From Liquorilactobacillus capillatus DSM 19910 (GTDB taxonomy: Bacteria; Bacillota; Bacilli; Lactobacillales; Lactobacillaceae): a stretch of DNA of 64,000 nucleotides. The notes below the pieces were generated by a model that was given only the letters and a program-made list of their open reading frames with translations, searched no databases and was not told where the DNA came from. The DNA lies in NCBI RefSeq assembly GCF_001434915.1, contig NZ_AZEF01000016.1:1-64000 (forward strand), given 5' to 3'. Made by a program: the position numbers and the translations under genes. Shown here in pieces: positions 54,950-64,000 of the stretch. The stretch's first letter is position 1, and the number at the start of each line of letters is the position of its first letter.

Positions 54950-56554
54950 TTATTTGGGACGACGCCAACCCAAGAGACACACTAGAGCAATCCCAATAAC
55001 CGCATCTCCAATGACAAGCAGATTACGGTCCGCAAGCTTAGCACTGCCTAAGTAGACTCCTAGAACAACTGTAATAACTACCACTAGCAACATAAGAATC
55101 CACTGCAGTCTACTGAAAGCTAGACCATATTTTTCTTCCCTTTTCGTTATTAACGGCAAAAGTGCCCCTAACCCAATCAAAACGACAATTGCAACAACAT
55201 TAATAATTAATTCATGCCACCAAACACTGCTGAACTCAGCAACATCTTGTGGTGCAATTCCAAAAATAGTAGCTACTGCTGTGACCATTAATGCCCAAAA
55301 ACCAACCGTCCATGCAAGCTTATTATTTTTAATAAAGACATATTCAGATGGATAACGTTCTGGATTCTTGCGGACCCGCATAAAGGCATAGAAGATCCAG
55401 CAGGTAACTCCTGGTGAAATAATTCCATTCAAGTTAAGCAGCCAATTAAAGACATCATTCATTTCAGGTAAGAAGATTCCTAAAAACAAGATGAACCCTG
55501 ATAGGAAGCATGTCAATAGATAACCATTGATCGGTAATCCGGCCCGATTCTTTTTACGTAAGAACCGCGGCATATACTTTTGACCAGTATCAGAGATCAG
55601 CATTCGCGTCATTGCATCTAATAAAACAGCCAACAAAGCCGCCAAGTAAATCACTTCAGTCCATGCAAACAAATACATGAATAAGTTACCCACGTGGTAC
55701 TGCTGCCCCAAAGCTTGAAATGCATAATATGATCCATTCATTTTAAGATCATGCGGTAAATGATGTGCATCGAAAAAGATTCCCAGCGAGAAAGAACCAA
55801 AAATAGTTAAAAAGGCTGTCATCACAACTAACATCAGCATTGATTTAGGAAATTCACGTCGTGGTTTCTTCATCTTAGTTACAAATGGTGCAATTAATTC
55901 ACAACCGTTAACAGCATAGATCAACAAACCGACCGTTGTTAAATATTTCAGATCAAACTTCGGAATAATGGCCCCTAGATTCATTGGTTGGGTCGCAATA
56001 TGTCCCCCCATTCCTAACGATGAGATTGCCATAACAACAAACAGGACTGTCATTCCAAACATCGCAATTCCACCAATAGAACTCAACAACTCTAGTGAAC
56101 GTTTAAAACGCGACTGAACCATAATAAAGACCACAAAAATCAGCAGTGTCCAGAGTGCGAATTGACTGTTAGACATATCATCCTGGAACTTACCACTACC
56201 ATTAATGGCCCAGCCAAGCCCAACGACAACTGAATTAGCAGTATCAACAACATATGGAATAGATGCTGCCCAGTAAGTCCATGCCGTAAAGTACCCTAGA
56301 AATTCACCATTAGTTCCGCGAATCCATGAGCTAAGGCCGCCGCCCTCCTTGTTAAAGACCGAACCCAACTGTCCAACCATTAACGAATACGGGATAACAT
56401 ACAAGAAGAGCATTAAAATCCATGAAGTAATAACACCCATACCTTGATTCTTAAAGTTATAAATCAAATCATCAAAGCCAATAACTGTTACGAAGGCCAT
56501 TAAAGCTAAAACGGGCCAACTAATATAATGTTTCCTATTCTCTAAATTATCCAT
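54950..56554 (-). CDS. APC transporter, YjeM/glutamate-GABA antiporter branch
   Basis: A 534-aa protein with about 12-14 helices: FVTVIGFDDLIYNFKNQGMGVITSW near the N-terminus, GQLGSVFNKEGGGLSSWIR, GCELIAPFVTKMKKPRREFPKS and a soluble cytosolic loop near 425. It resembles YjeM transporters. The substrate is probably an amino acid; unproven. SD AGAAGGAAAA before ATG 56554. Confidence 0.87.
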   Translation of the reverse strand: MDNLENRKHYISWPVLALMAFVTVIGFDDLIYNFKNQGMGVITSWILMLFLYVIPYSLMVGQLGSVFNKEGGGLSSWIRGTNGEFLGYFTAWTYWAASIPYVVDTANSVVVGLGWAINGSGKFQDDMSNSQFALWTLLIFVVFIMVQSRFKRSLELLSSIGGIAMFGMTVLFVVMAISSLGMGGHIATQPMNLGAIIPKFDLKYLTTVGLLIYAVNGCELIAPFVTKMKKPRREFPKSMLMLVVMTAFLTIFGSFSLGIFFDAHHLPHDLKMNGSYYAFQALGQQYHVGNLFMYLFAWTEVIYLAALLAVLLDAMTRMLISDTGQKYMPRFLRKKNRAGLPINGYLLTCFLSGFILFLGIFLPEMNDVFNWLLNLNGIISPGVTCWIFYAFMRVRKNPERYPSEYVFIKNNKLAWTVGFWALMVTAVATIFGIAPQDVAEFSSVWWHELIINVVAIVVLIGLGALLPLITKREEKYGLAFSRLQWILMLLVVVITVVLGVYLGSAKLADRNLLVIGDAVIGIALVCLLGWRRPK

Positions 56555-56605
56555 TTTTCCTTCTCTTTGCTTCAGTTTATTTTCTGCTTCTTTAAGAGCA
56601 GTTTA

Positions 56606-57805
56606 TTAATTTTTTTGTTGCAGCCTTGCTCGCAAAGCCGCGTCAGTTGCGTAAATATACATTCCGTAACGCGCACGCGTTAAAAGAACATCTAACGAAT
56701 TTAAAATCAATCTTTCTTTTAGCTGAGCTGCGTTCTTTTTCTTCGCTAAACCATTAAAAGCTGCTTGATCCTGATAGGCAGCCGAACATATTTTAAGACA
56801 ATCATGCCCTTTATCATAGCAAACACTCGGTCCAAGAATTATTCCAGCATAATTCAGATCAAATCCTTGAATTGTATAGACAGAACCAACCTCTTCAATT
56901 GAATCAGACCTTTCAGCCCACGACAGAGTCGCTTGGGGCTGATTGCGATCCCACCGCAGACTAAAGTTACCTGCATTGACAAAATAATCATCGCCATCTA
57001 AACGATAAGGAAAGTCATATGTCGCTAACATTCGACTTAAGCCAACAGAACTATTCCGTTTTTTGATCAAATCATACATTGCCTGTGCATCATCCATAAT
57101 CCTAAAATCAAATTTTTGGGGTGCTGGCAGCGGTAAGATCTTTTTCTGAACCAGAGCCTTGACCCAATTATTAACGTCTTCTTCGGCCTTAATTCTAAAT
57201 TGTGTCGTTAAATGATAATGCTGCACCTGGTTTACAGAATCTGTCAGTAACTGTAGTTTTCTATTTGTCCAATAACTCTTTCCCTTTAGAACTTGCTTTT
57301 CATCAAAGACCAAGATAACGACTTTACTAAGACTGATGATTTCCTGTAACTGATTATTTTGCTTAAAGTGATTATAAGGATCACTTTTAGTTAGTAGTAA
57401 GTGCGCCTCATCTACCAAGACGATATCTGCTTCCTGATGTATTTTATGTAAATGATTAATAAAAGTTGTTGGCCTCTCAAAATTCTTCTTCAAAAGTACC
57501 GGTTGCTGTGCTGCAATATTTTTATAAAGCTTCAGCATTTCTGGATGATTGACTAAGAGATAGTTACTTGTTTTATGTAATGATGATTCTTTATCTCTAG
57601 CTGCCTGTTGGAGTACGTTAAAAAGTGCTGTTAAAATAACACTTTTTCCTGTGCCAGCATCTCCAGAAACAATAAAGACTCCTCGTTCCTGTCTCACGAG
57701 AAGTTTTTGACAAAAGTTGAGGATCCTATCTTCCAAGTCCTGTTGTTCAGTTGTTGGAGTTACTGCCAACAACTTGCTAAGTGCTTCGTTGGCCAGCCTA
57801 TTCAT
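56606..57805 (-). CDS. DUF2075 P-loop ATPase
   Basis: A 399-aa SF1-helicase-like ATPase: Walker A GDAGTGKS (48-55), Walker B VLVDEAH (129-135), then a typical helicase motif III-VI series (TQFRI near 195, YTIQGFDLNYAGIILG near 310, and LTRARYGMYIYA near 375). DUF2075 proteins often occur in defence islands or fused to nuclease domains; this one stands alone with no partner on either side. Role unknown. Confidence 0.82.
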   Translation of the reverse strand: MNRLANEALSKLLAVTPTTEQQDLEDRILNFCQKLLVRQERGVFIVSGDAGTGKSVILTALFNVLQQAARDKESSLHKTSNYLLVNHPEMLKLYKNIAAQQPVLLKKNFERPTTFINHLHKIHQEADIVLVDEAHLLLTKSDPYNHFKQNNQLQEIISLSKVVILVFDEKQVLKGKSYWTNRKLQLLTDSVNQVQHYHLTTQFRIKAEEDVNNWVKALVQKKILPLPAPQKFDFRIMDDAQAMYDLIKKRNSSVGLSRMLATYDFPYRLDGDDYFVNAGNFSLRWDRNQPQATLSWAERSDSIEEVGSVYTIQGFDLNYAGIILGPSVCYDKGHDCLKICSAAYQDQAAFNGLAKKKNAAQLKERLILNSLDVLLTRARYGMYIYATDAALRARLQQKN

Positions 57806-57990
57806 TTTCTCACTCCAATCTCTTAAACCTTTTTTCCATAATGTCAGCCTTAACTCTTTTTAAAGACTTTCTTCATAAATTCTTCAAACTTTAGTATTAG
57901 ACTGTTCTTGTAACATAAATATTTAACCACCCTCATTTACTCCCCCTAATATAGTAAATGAATAACCTTTATCGTTAATGAATAACGAAA

Positions 57991-58027
57991 TTCCCGCCTA
58001 GCTTAATTGCCTAGGCGGAATTTTTTT
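57991..58027. terminator. hairpin at the end of the polysaccharide cluster
   Basis: CCGCCTAG (57994-58001)/CTAGGCGG (58011-58018) followed by TTTTTTT on the plus strand; on the minus strand (after wzy) the T-tract is only short (AATTTCG). Confidence 0.65.
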
Positions 58028-58065
58028 ATATATCCTTTTTATTAACAATTATTAAATAGCACTTA

Positions 58066-59268
58066 TTATTTTACTACCTTCAGATCAGTTTCAGATTCCT
58101 TATACTTATCAGAGATTTGTGCAAAAAGTCCCACAAAAATAATGTTAAATGATATTTCCCACATGTGCTGATCAATAACTGAGCTTAGGATCACTAATAA
58201 TAGTGCAATCTCTAATATGAAATATTTCTTTGAAATAAACTTATACGACAGAAACATTATCAAAATCATTGTGAACAAAAAAGCCCAAATACCATGCATC
58301 ATCAAAACACGGATAAATGAAGAATCTATAAAGAAATAATCATACGGGCCATGATGTAAACCACCATTTCCCATTTGAGGAACAAATTGTCCCAGCAAAG
58401 GAACATTATAACGCTTGAAAGCCATGTTACCATAAACTAGTCTTTGAGATAAGATCTTATTAATAATTTTAAAAATAGGGTTAGATGGGACAAATAGATA
58501 TGCTAACACTATATTAAACATAATAAAAGCAACTATCATAATATTCATTATTTTTGCACTAACATAGCTAATAAACCTAACCACGTATTTGTAGAAAATA
58601 GCAACTAAGATCACTAACAACATCAACACTGTATCCAATCTCGTATCTGTCAGAACATACATTGCAACGGTCACCGCACCTAAGGAAATATACTCAGGCA
58701 AGCTTAATTTGAACTTTTTAAAAACTGTATAAAAGAGCATTAAATAGAAAACCCGTGCAGCAAAATCAGTTGGGTAGACTGCACCCAACGCATATCTTAC
58801 GATTGGTGTTCCATGACGTCCAAAAGTAATATTATAAACTAGTCCTACTTGTGATGCTATGATGGTTAAAATCAGAGCTGCCCCAATCAAGATTAGATAG
58901 GTCTTAAGAATTTTTGAAAATTTAATCCCCTTGGCACCCAGAATAAGAATACCGTAATAATAAATGTCATAATCATAAGATACTCGACACGTAAATTCTA
59001 TCAAAATTCCTAGTAGCAAAAAAATTGTTAAATCCTTTAACTCCCAGCTATCAAATAATAATATTTTTATGACCACAAAGATAGCTGAAACTTTCATAAA
59101 GTCGTACAGTACAGGTGAACTCAAATATTGCGTGAACATCGTACCTCGAAGATAATTAACTAATGCATACACTATAAAACCTATAAAATACAATTTTTCC
59201 GCTGGATTACTGATCTTCTTGTTAAAATAGTCTCGTATCTTATTTCGTTTGGCAACTATGCCCATCAT
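58066..59268 (-). CDS. polysaccharide repeat-unit polymerase (Wzy-like)
   Basis: A 400-aa membrane protein with about 11 helices and a long extracytoplasmic loop (about 275-315) carrying the HHGPYD-type stretch, as in Wzy polymerases that link undecaprenyl-bound repeats. Wzy sequences are poorly conserved, so this rests on topology and position after the flippase. Last gene of the cluster here. Confidence 0.75.
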   Translation of the reverse strand: MMGIVAKRNKIRDYFNKKISNPAEKLYFIGFIVYALVNYLRGTMFTQYLSSPVLYDFMKVSAIFVVIKILLFDSWELKDLTIFLLLGILIEFTCRVSYDYDIYYYGILILGAKGIKFSKILKTYLILIGAALILTIIASQVGLVYNITFGRHGTPIVRYALGAVYPTDFAARVFYLMLFYTVFKKFKLSLPEYISLGAVTVAMYVLTDTRLDTVLMLLVILVAIFYKYVVRFISYVSAKIMNIMIVAFIMFNIVLAYLFVPSNPIFKIINKILSQRLVYGNMAFKRYNVPLLGQFVPQMGNGGLHHGPYDYFFIDSSFIRVLMMHGIWAFLFTMILIMFLSYKFISKKYFILEIALLLVILSSVIDQHMWEISFNIIFVGLFAQISDKYKESETDLKVVK

Positions 59269-59280
59269 AATTTTCTAACC

Positions 59281-60714
59281 TCACCTATGTTGTGACCTAA
59301 AATCACTAATAATTTTTTTAATCTTATCCAAGATAGTTGGACGTAATAGTAACAATACTCCCCCATATATAACTACTCCAAGCAGGATCTGCCAAATCAA
59401 TGAGACAACATAAAAATGAACAGTGTTATTTATTTTAAAAACTATCGCAAACATAACTAATCCTGCTAGAAGATATTTAGGAATATTCACAAACAACTCC
59501 CTCAATCTAACAACTTTTCTTATCTTCCATATCTGGTATGAAGTAACAGAAAGCTCCGAAAGAATTGTCGCTGCCATCGCACCATATAAACCTCCAAAAT
59601 AGATAAATGGTACATTACAAATAATATTTATAACTGCTCCCAAGATAACAGAGCTCGAGTACGCTTTAATTTTATTAGTGGGTAAGAGAAACTGCTGTCC
59701 GATAACATTGCTCCATGCTATAAATATAATAATAATAGATTCGAGTAGTATTGCTCGTCCAACTGGGATAAATTCAGTTCCATAAAAAAACGGTCCTAAC
59801 TTAATAGATATCCCCGCCAACCCACATGCCATAGGAATTGAGATAAAGGATACAAAGTCAAAAGACTCCACTAAATAGTGTTTTACTCGCTTACTATCTC
59901 CTTTTGAGAAAGCATTGGTTACATGTGGCAACATCACTGTCCCTGTGGCCGTTGCTAACGACAATATCAATTTAACGATCGTATCTGCTCTATCATAAAA
60001 ACCAGATGAAGAGACTGGTCCCAGAAGCCCCAACATACTCTTATTTAGAATAAGATATACTTGAACTGCCACTTGAGGTACAAAAAAAGTAATTGATGGT
60101 CTAAAATGACGCCAAATATTTAACTCTGAAAAATCAACTTTAACCAACGTTTTTCGCAAATATGGCCATAAAGTTACATTACCTAAAAGAATTGAGCCTG
60201 CAAGAATCAAGATATAAATCCATAAGTCGCTCCGTTCCTTAACGAATATAAAAATTAAAATAATCGATAAAACTTTGACAAACGTATTACGCAAAACAGT
60301 TTTCTTAAAATCTTCTATTCCCATATAAAGCCAAGAAATATCTACTCCTGCAGCAATTATGTATAACGACTGAATAAGCATATAAAATTGGTACCTATGA
60401 AGCACCATTAAAATTCCAAGGAAAAGGATATACGTCGCACTGATAGTAATTGTTTTCAACAATTGAATTTCCCAAAAGGTTTTACTCATTTTATACTTAT
60501 CATCACGTATAGCAGCAATTTCACGGTTGCCATACAGCGCAATTCCGATACTTCCAAATAGAACAAAATATTGAATATTCGCATTTGTAGTCGCATTAAT
60601 ACCTATGTTAGTAGCACCCAATACACGCGTAACATATGGTGCCGTTACTAAAGGCAACAGCATTGCCAATAGCTGATAGCCTGCATTGTAGAAGTAATTC
60701 TTGAAAATCTTCAT
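59281..60714 (-). CDS. polysaccharide flippase (Wzx-like)
   Basis: A 477-aa MATE-fold-type protein with about 14 helices, beginning NYFYNAGYQLLAMLLPLVTAPYVTRVLG, the usual Wzx start. It flips lipid-linked repeat units to the outer face. It lies 3 nt from the glf end and 12 nt from wzy. Confidence 0.9.
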   Translation of the reverse strand: MKIFKNYFYNAGYQLLAMLLPLVTAPYVTRVLGATNIGINATTNANIQYFVLFGSIGIALYGNREIAAIRDDKYKMSKTFWEIQLLKTITISATYILFLGILMVLHRYQFYMLIQSLYIIAAGVDISWLYMGIEDFKKTVLRNTFVKVLSIILIFIFVKERSDLWIYILILAGSILLGNVTLWPYLRKTLVKVDFSELNIWRHFRPSITFFVPQVAVQVYLILNKSMLGLLGPVSSSGFYDRADTIVKLILSLATATGTVMLPHVTNAFSKGDSKRVKHYLVESFDFVSFISIPMACGLAGISIKLGPFFYGTEFIPVGRAILLESIIIIFIAWSNVIGQQFLLPTNKIKAYSSSVILGAVINIICNVPFIYFGGLYGAMAATILSELSVTSYQIWKIRKVVRLRELFVNIPKYLLAGLVMFAIVFKINNTVHFYVVSLIWQILLGVVIYGGVLLLLRPTILDKIKKIISDFRSQHR

Positions 60715-60717
60715 TTA

Positions 60718-61833
60718 TTATTCCTCAAATTCATTTTTAACAGTTGTTAAAGCTGCACTAATCACTTGATCCATATTGTAATAGCGATATTGTCCCAAAC
60801 GGCCACCAAAAATAACTTTTTTAGCTTCTTTGTCAGCCAGTAATCTATATTGTTTATAAAGTGTATTATTCTCTGAATTGTTAACTGGGTAATACGGTTC
60901 ATCACCACGATGCCATGTCTTAGGATATTCACGTGTAATAACAGTCTTGCCTTTATCTCCCTTGCCAAAATCAAAATGTTTATGTTCGATAATTCGTGTA
61001 AAGGGAGTCTCAGCATCAGTATAGTTAACAACTGCATTACCTTGATAGTTATCCTTATCCAATTCTTCTGTCTTAAATTCCAAACTACGATATTCTAGTT
61101 CACCCAGTTGATAATCAAAGTATTCATCAATCATACCAGTAAAGACTACTCGATCATATTGCTTTAAATATTCAGCACGATTAGCAAAGAAATCAACACC
61201 TGTCTCAACCGAGATCAAGTCATTTGCTAACATTTTTTCAACAATTTGAGTATACCCACCAATTGGAATACCTTGATACGAGTCATTAAAATAATTATTA
61301 TCATACGTTAACCTAACCGGTAAACGTCGAATAATAAATGCCGGCAAGTCTTTAGTTGAATGTCCCCATTGCTTTTCAGTATAACCTTTAATCAATTTTT
61401 CGTAAATATCTGTCCCTACTAGAGAAATAGCCTGTTCTTCTAGGTTTTCTGGCTTTTTACCCTTCAAAACAGCTCGTTGTTCATTAATTTTGGCCTGTGC
61501 TTCTTCAGGTGTAACTACTCCCCATAACTTGTTGAACGTGTTCATATTAAACGGTAGATTATAAATCTCCCCTTTATAATTAGCTATGGGGCTATTTGTA
61601 TAACGATTGAATTCGGCAAAATGATTTACATAATCCCAGATATTCTTGTTTGAAGTATGAAAAATATGTGCTCCATATTGATGAACTTGAATGCCATCAA
61701 TATCTTTAGTATAGATGTTTCCGGCGATATGATTGCGCTTTTCAATAATCTTAACTTTATGACCTCTCTTAGCAGCTTCGTGTGCAAATGTTGCTCCAAA
61801 GAGACCTGCACCTACAACTAAATAACTTTTCAT
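60718..61833 (-). CDS. glf: UDP-galactopyranose mutase
   Basis: A 371-aa FAD enzyme that turns UDP-galactopyranose into UDP-galactofuranose. N-terminal nucleotide-binding VGAGLFGATFAHEAAKRG, then QYGAHIFHTSNKNIW, GYTEKQWG and a C-terminal GRLGQYRYYNMDQVI, all conserved. The product is the donor for the neighbouring galactofuranosyltransferase. SD is modest (GGAGG about 10 nt upstream). Confidence 0.95.
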   Translation of the reverse strand: MKSYLVVGAGLFGATFAHEAAKRGHKVKIIEKRNHIAGNIYTKDIDGIQVHQYGAHIFHTSNKNIWDYVNHFAEFNRYTNSPIANYKGEIYNLPFNMNTFNKLWGVVTPEEAQAKINEQRAVLKGKKPENLEEQAISLVGTDIYEKLIKGYTEKQWGHSTKDLPAFIIRRLPVRLTYDNNYFNDSYQGIPIGGYTQIVEKMLANDLISVETGVDFFANRAEYLKQYDRVVFTGMIDEYFDYQLGELEYRSLEFKTEELDKDNYQGNAVVNYTDAETPFTRIIEHKHFDFGKGDKGKTVITREYPKTWHRGDEPYYPVNNSENNTLYKQYRLLADKEAKKVIFGGRLGQYRYYNMDQVISAALTTVKNEFEE

Positions 61834-61880
61834 TTTTATCCTCCACTCTTACATTAACCATCTAGTTATAATACCTTAAT

Positions 61881-62891
61881 TTAATCTTTAGTTATTTTCT
61901 CTATAGCCTGCTTAATATAATAACCTGAACGCATTTTTTTGCCAACTTTAATTGCATTATTCTTCATAATGTTAAAATCTGCCTCTGAAATTCCTGCTAA
62001 TACCGTATCTAATCTGCTAAGATCAGTAATAGCAATTCCAACTTTGTTTTTTACTACAAAATCTGCTATCGCTGCTTTTTTCCACACAATAACAGGAATC
62101 CCCGAACTTAAATATAATGATGTCTTGTGTGGTGCATTATAGCGCAAATACTCCCCAAACGTTCCATCACAATTTTCAAGATTAGTTCCATCCCATACTA
62201 AGCCATAATTTTGTTTCAAATACTTTGGAAGTTCATCAGGAGTATACTGTCCACCATATTGGATACATTCTGGTAGATGTAAGTTATTATTTGGTCCAAA
62301 GACCCAAAAAGCATTTTTAACAACTAATTTTTCAAGGAACTTAGCTTTAGCTAAGTTTCCTGCAAAACATACCGAACGATCATAGGTTCTAGTAAGCTGA
62401 AAGGGCTGTGGGTTGTCATAATCAAAAATACGTAGTTCTGACTTTTTTGTCGTAACTCCCTTAGCTTCAAGCCAACCTTCCATTGCCTTATTATGAACAA
62501 TTAAACCCGTAATTTCAGGCATATTAAAAATACGCAGTTCTTTTTCAATAAAATAATCATCATCATTAAATAACCTTAACGACTCAATATCATGAATTAC
62601 CATAATAAGCTTGGCCCCGGTATATTTTTTAATAGCCTTGATTATCTTCTCGGTTAAAAATAAAGAATAGATAGGATATTGAAAAACTATCACATCCATA
62701 CTCTGCCCTTTAAATAATTTTGGAAGCCTCTTGAAAATATAAATAATTTTTTCAAGTTTATTTTTCGGCAAACTTGTCTTAAGAATCTGATAGCCATTTT
62801 GACTTAAAAAGTTAATTATATCACACTGTGCTTTGGGTCCGGCATCATTATCTGTTCTCTCAATCGTTGACATCACGAAATACTTAGTCAT
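61881..62891 (-). CDS. galactofuranosyltransferase-like sugar transferase
   Basis: A 336-aa GT-B-type enzyme resembling beta-1,6-galactofuranosyltransferases of Gram-positive polysaccharide loci (AGPKAQCDIINFL, IMVIHDIESLR, GLVWDGTNLENCDGTFGEYLRYNAPHK). Its neighbour glf supplies the donor. It has no membrane segment of its own. SD GGAGATAAA before ATG 62891. Confidence 0.82.
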   Translation of the reverse strand: MTKYFVMSTIERTDNDAGPKAQCDIINFLSQNGYQILKTSLPKNKLEKIIYIFKRLPKLFKGQSMDVIVFQYPIYSLFLTEKIIKAIKKYTGAKLIMVIHDIESLRLFNDDDYFIEKELRIFNMPEITGLIVHNKAMEGWLEAKGVTTKKSELRIFDYDNPQPFQLTRTYDRSVCFAGNLAKAKFLEKLVVKNAFWVFGPNNNLHLPECIQYGGQYTPDELPKYLKQNYGLVWDGTNLENCDGTFGEYLRYNAPHKTSLYLSSGIPVIVWKKAAIADFVVKNKVGIAITDLSRLDTVLAGISEADFNIMKNNAIKVGKKMRSGYYIKQAIEKITKD

Positions 62892-62927
62892 TTTATCTCC
62901 TAGTCCAACACTTCACATACGTTCCGC

Positions 62928-63698
62928 TTACTTAAAAATTTTCTTTTTTATAAAACCTCTGTTCATCTCGGCGGTATTAAATATATTCAAATATTTAATC
63001 TTGAAACGTTTCTGCTGATGTTCTATCCAAACATTCAGCAGACGTTCTGAGAGGAAACCATATATTCTACTTTGATATTCATCATAGTTACTAATATCAA
63101 TACTTTTTTCAACTTTAAACAGTATTGTAAACAACCATTTACTATATTCATTAATGTATTCTTTACGCGTATAGAACATATTACAAATAATAAGCTGATG
63201 CCCATTCATAACTTTATCAAAATCACCAAGATATTCTGGATACAGCTCGCCGAGTACTTTCCTAGTTGTCTCTAAATCACTTGTAGTCCCATGAGATGCT
63301 GCAAACTGCTGCAACACCGTTCGCTTTTTAAAAAACTTTGTTTCTGGTGTTGGTAAGATCCAGTCATAATCTTCTAGGTACTTATTTAATCTTGGAACAG
63401 AGATCGGCCTGAGTTTCCCCAGAAGTAATGTTGCCGCAACCTCACCCAAAAAGCCTAACGGATATCCACTAAAATATCTTCTATAGTGTGATAATCCTAC
63501 TATGTCATCTTGACCGTGTTTCCAAATCCAGTATAAACCAGTTAATTCACAGAAATTCTTATTTTTTGAAGAAATATTATCTCCCTTATCGTCACTTAGA
63601 TAACCGTTAAGCTTATCTTTGCTCACTGCCCCTACTAATAACGGAACATAGTTTTCTGGCAGATAATAATCGAACTTCTTATGTGTTATTACATACAT
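62928..63698 (-). CDS. DUF4422 capsular/exopolysaccharide glycosyltransferase
   Basis: A 256-aa protein of the DUF4422 family (MYVITHKKFDYYLPENYVPL, NFCELTGLYWIWKH, GLSHYRRYF), common in polysaccharide clusters and thought to be a glycosyltransferase. ATG 63698 chosen; GTG at 63710 and TTG at 63716 are alternatives, and the SD (GTGGTGA) is weak. Confidence 0.87.
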   Translation of the reverse strand: MYVITHKKFDYYLPENYVPLLVGAVSKDKLNGYLSDDKGDNISSKNKNFCELTGLYWIWKHGQDDIVGLSHYRRYFSGYPLGFLGEVAATLLLGKLRPISVPRLNKYLEDYDWILPTPETKFFKKRTVLQQFAASHGTTSDLETTRKVLGELYPEYLGDFDKVMNGHQLIICNMFYTRKEYINEYSKWLFTILFKVEKSIDISNYDEYQSRIYGFLSERLLNVWIEHQQKRFKIKYLNIFNTAEMNRGFIKKKIFK

Positions 63699-63742
63699 CG
63701 TCAAAAAAATCACCACAATTATTATTTGAGTTTTTCACATCA

Positions 63743-64000
63743 TTACAATTTATCAACCATAAACGATGCTAAGGCTGTTTTCCAATTAACAAAAGATGAG
63801 AAACCCGTTTCCTTTGATAATTTCAACACGCTTCGTTTAGGTCTATAGGCTACTGTAGGATATTCCGCAGATGTTACAGGTTTAACTTTGACATCTGTAT
63901 CTTTCAGTATTTCACATGCAAATTCATACCATGAACAATAACCATCGTTACAACAATGGTAAATACCATAATTAACTTTATCATCCACTAAATAAGTAAT
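63743..64000 (-). CDS. rmlD: C-terminal part of dTDP-4-dehydrorhamnose reductase (RmlD), cut by window edge
   Basis: 85 codons of an open frame entering from the right edge. GIYHCCNDGYCSWYEFACEIL and YRPKRSVLKLSKETGF are the typical RmlD tail that completes dTDP-L-rhamnose synthesis. The polysaccharide therefore probably contains rhamnose as well as galactofuranose. Confidence 0.9.
   Translation of the reverse strand: MTYLVDDKVNYGIYHCCNDGYCSWYEFACEILKDTDVKVKPVTSAEYPTVAYRPKRSVLKLSKETGFSSFVNWKTALASFMVDKL

Overview
The window is a low-GC chromosomal stretch from a motile member of the Lactobacillaceae. A Liquorilactobacillus-like or Ligilactobacillus ruminis-like species is my best guess, based on protein style, the complete flagellar/chemotaxis locus and low-GC Gram-positive promoters and SD sequences. 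No rRNA, tRNA, CRISPR array or intact transposase gene was found.

Layout. (1) 1-7560 is accessory DNA: a Fic-fold protein with a changed active-site motif, two small membrane proteins, a 732-residue DUF1906 (glycoside-hydrolase-like) protein whose promoter overlaps a near-consensus LexA/DinR (SOS) box, an isochorismatase-like hydrolase, a DJ-1/PfpI protein, the 3' remnant of an AraC/GyrI-type regulator, and a complete type I toxin-antitoxin locus (34-aa Hol_Tox peptide plus a convergent antisense RNA). Two diverged ~270-290 bp non-coding direct repeats (4594-4865 and 7262-7550) flank the last four items. (2) 7582-40051, all minus strand, is one of the most complete flagellar/chemotaxis loci expected in a lactobacillus. 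A long operon runs flgB-flgC-fliE-fliF-fliG-fliH-fliI-fliJ-fliK-flgD-(TIGR02530-like)-flgE-flbD-fliL-fliO-fliP-fliQ-fliR-flhB-flhA-sigma28-flgF-flgG-(FtsE-like ATPase)-MCP-cheW-cheD-cheB-cheR-cheA-cheC-cheY-cheW-fliM-fliY. After a terminator comes a separate late operon flgM-flgN-flgK-flgL. motAB diverges on the plus strand at 40538. (3) 42562-49523 holds two paralogous dCache-type chemoreceptors on either side of a UvrA-like ABC protein. (4) 49954-57805 is mixed metabolism: a divergent chorismate-binding enzyme, DegV, two APC transporters, an L,D-transpeptidase and a DUF2075 ATPase. (5) 58066-64000 is the distal end of a surface-polysaccharide cluster (rmlD end, DUF4422, galactofuranosyltransferase, glf, wzx, wzy), minus strand, entering from the right edge.

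Regulation can be read directly. Two tandem sigma-A promoters precede flgB. Sigma-28 (SigD/FliA) promoters, four of them with exactly 15 bp between a TAAN -35 and a CCGATAN -10, precede motA, the in-operon MCP and both dCache MCPs; flgM has a good -10 with a shifted -35. This is the classical hierarchy: early structural genes including sigma28 from sigma-A, then motor, receptor, FlgM and hook-filament junction genes from sigma28. Flagellin, FliD, FliS, FliW and CsrA are not in the window, and flhF/flhG are missing from their usual place after flhA.

The observations most worth following are the SOS-box DUF1906 protein without a signal peptide, the type I toxin-antitoxin module between the duplicated non-coding repeats, and the orphan FtsE-like ATPase with an altered signature motif inside the flagellar operon.
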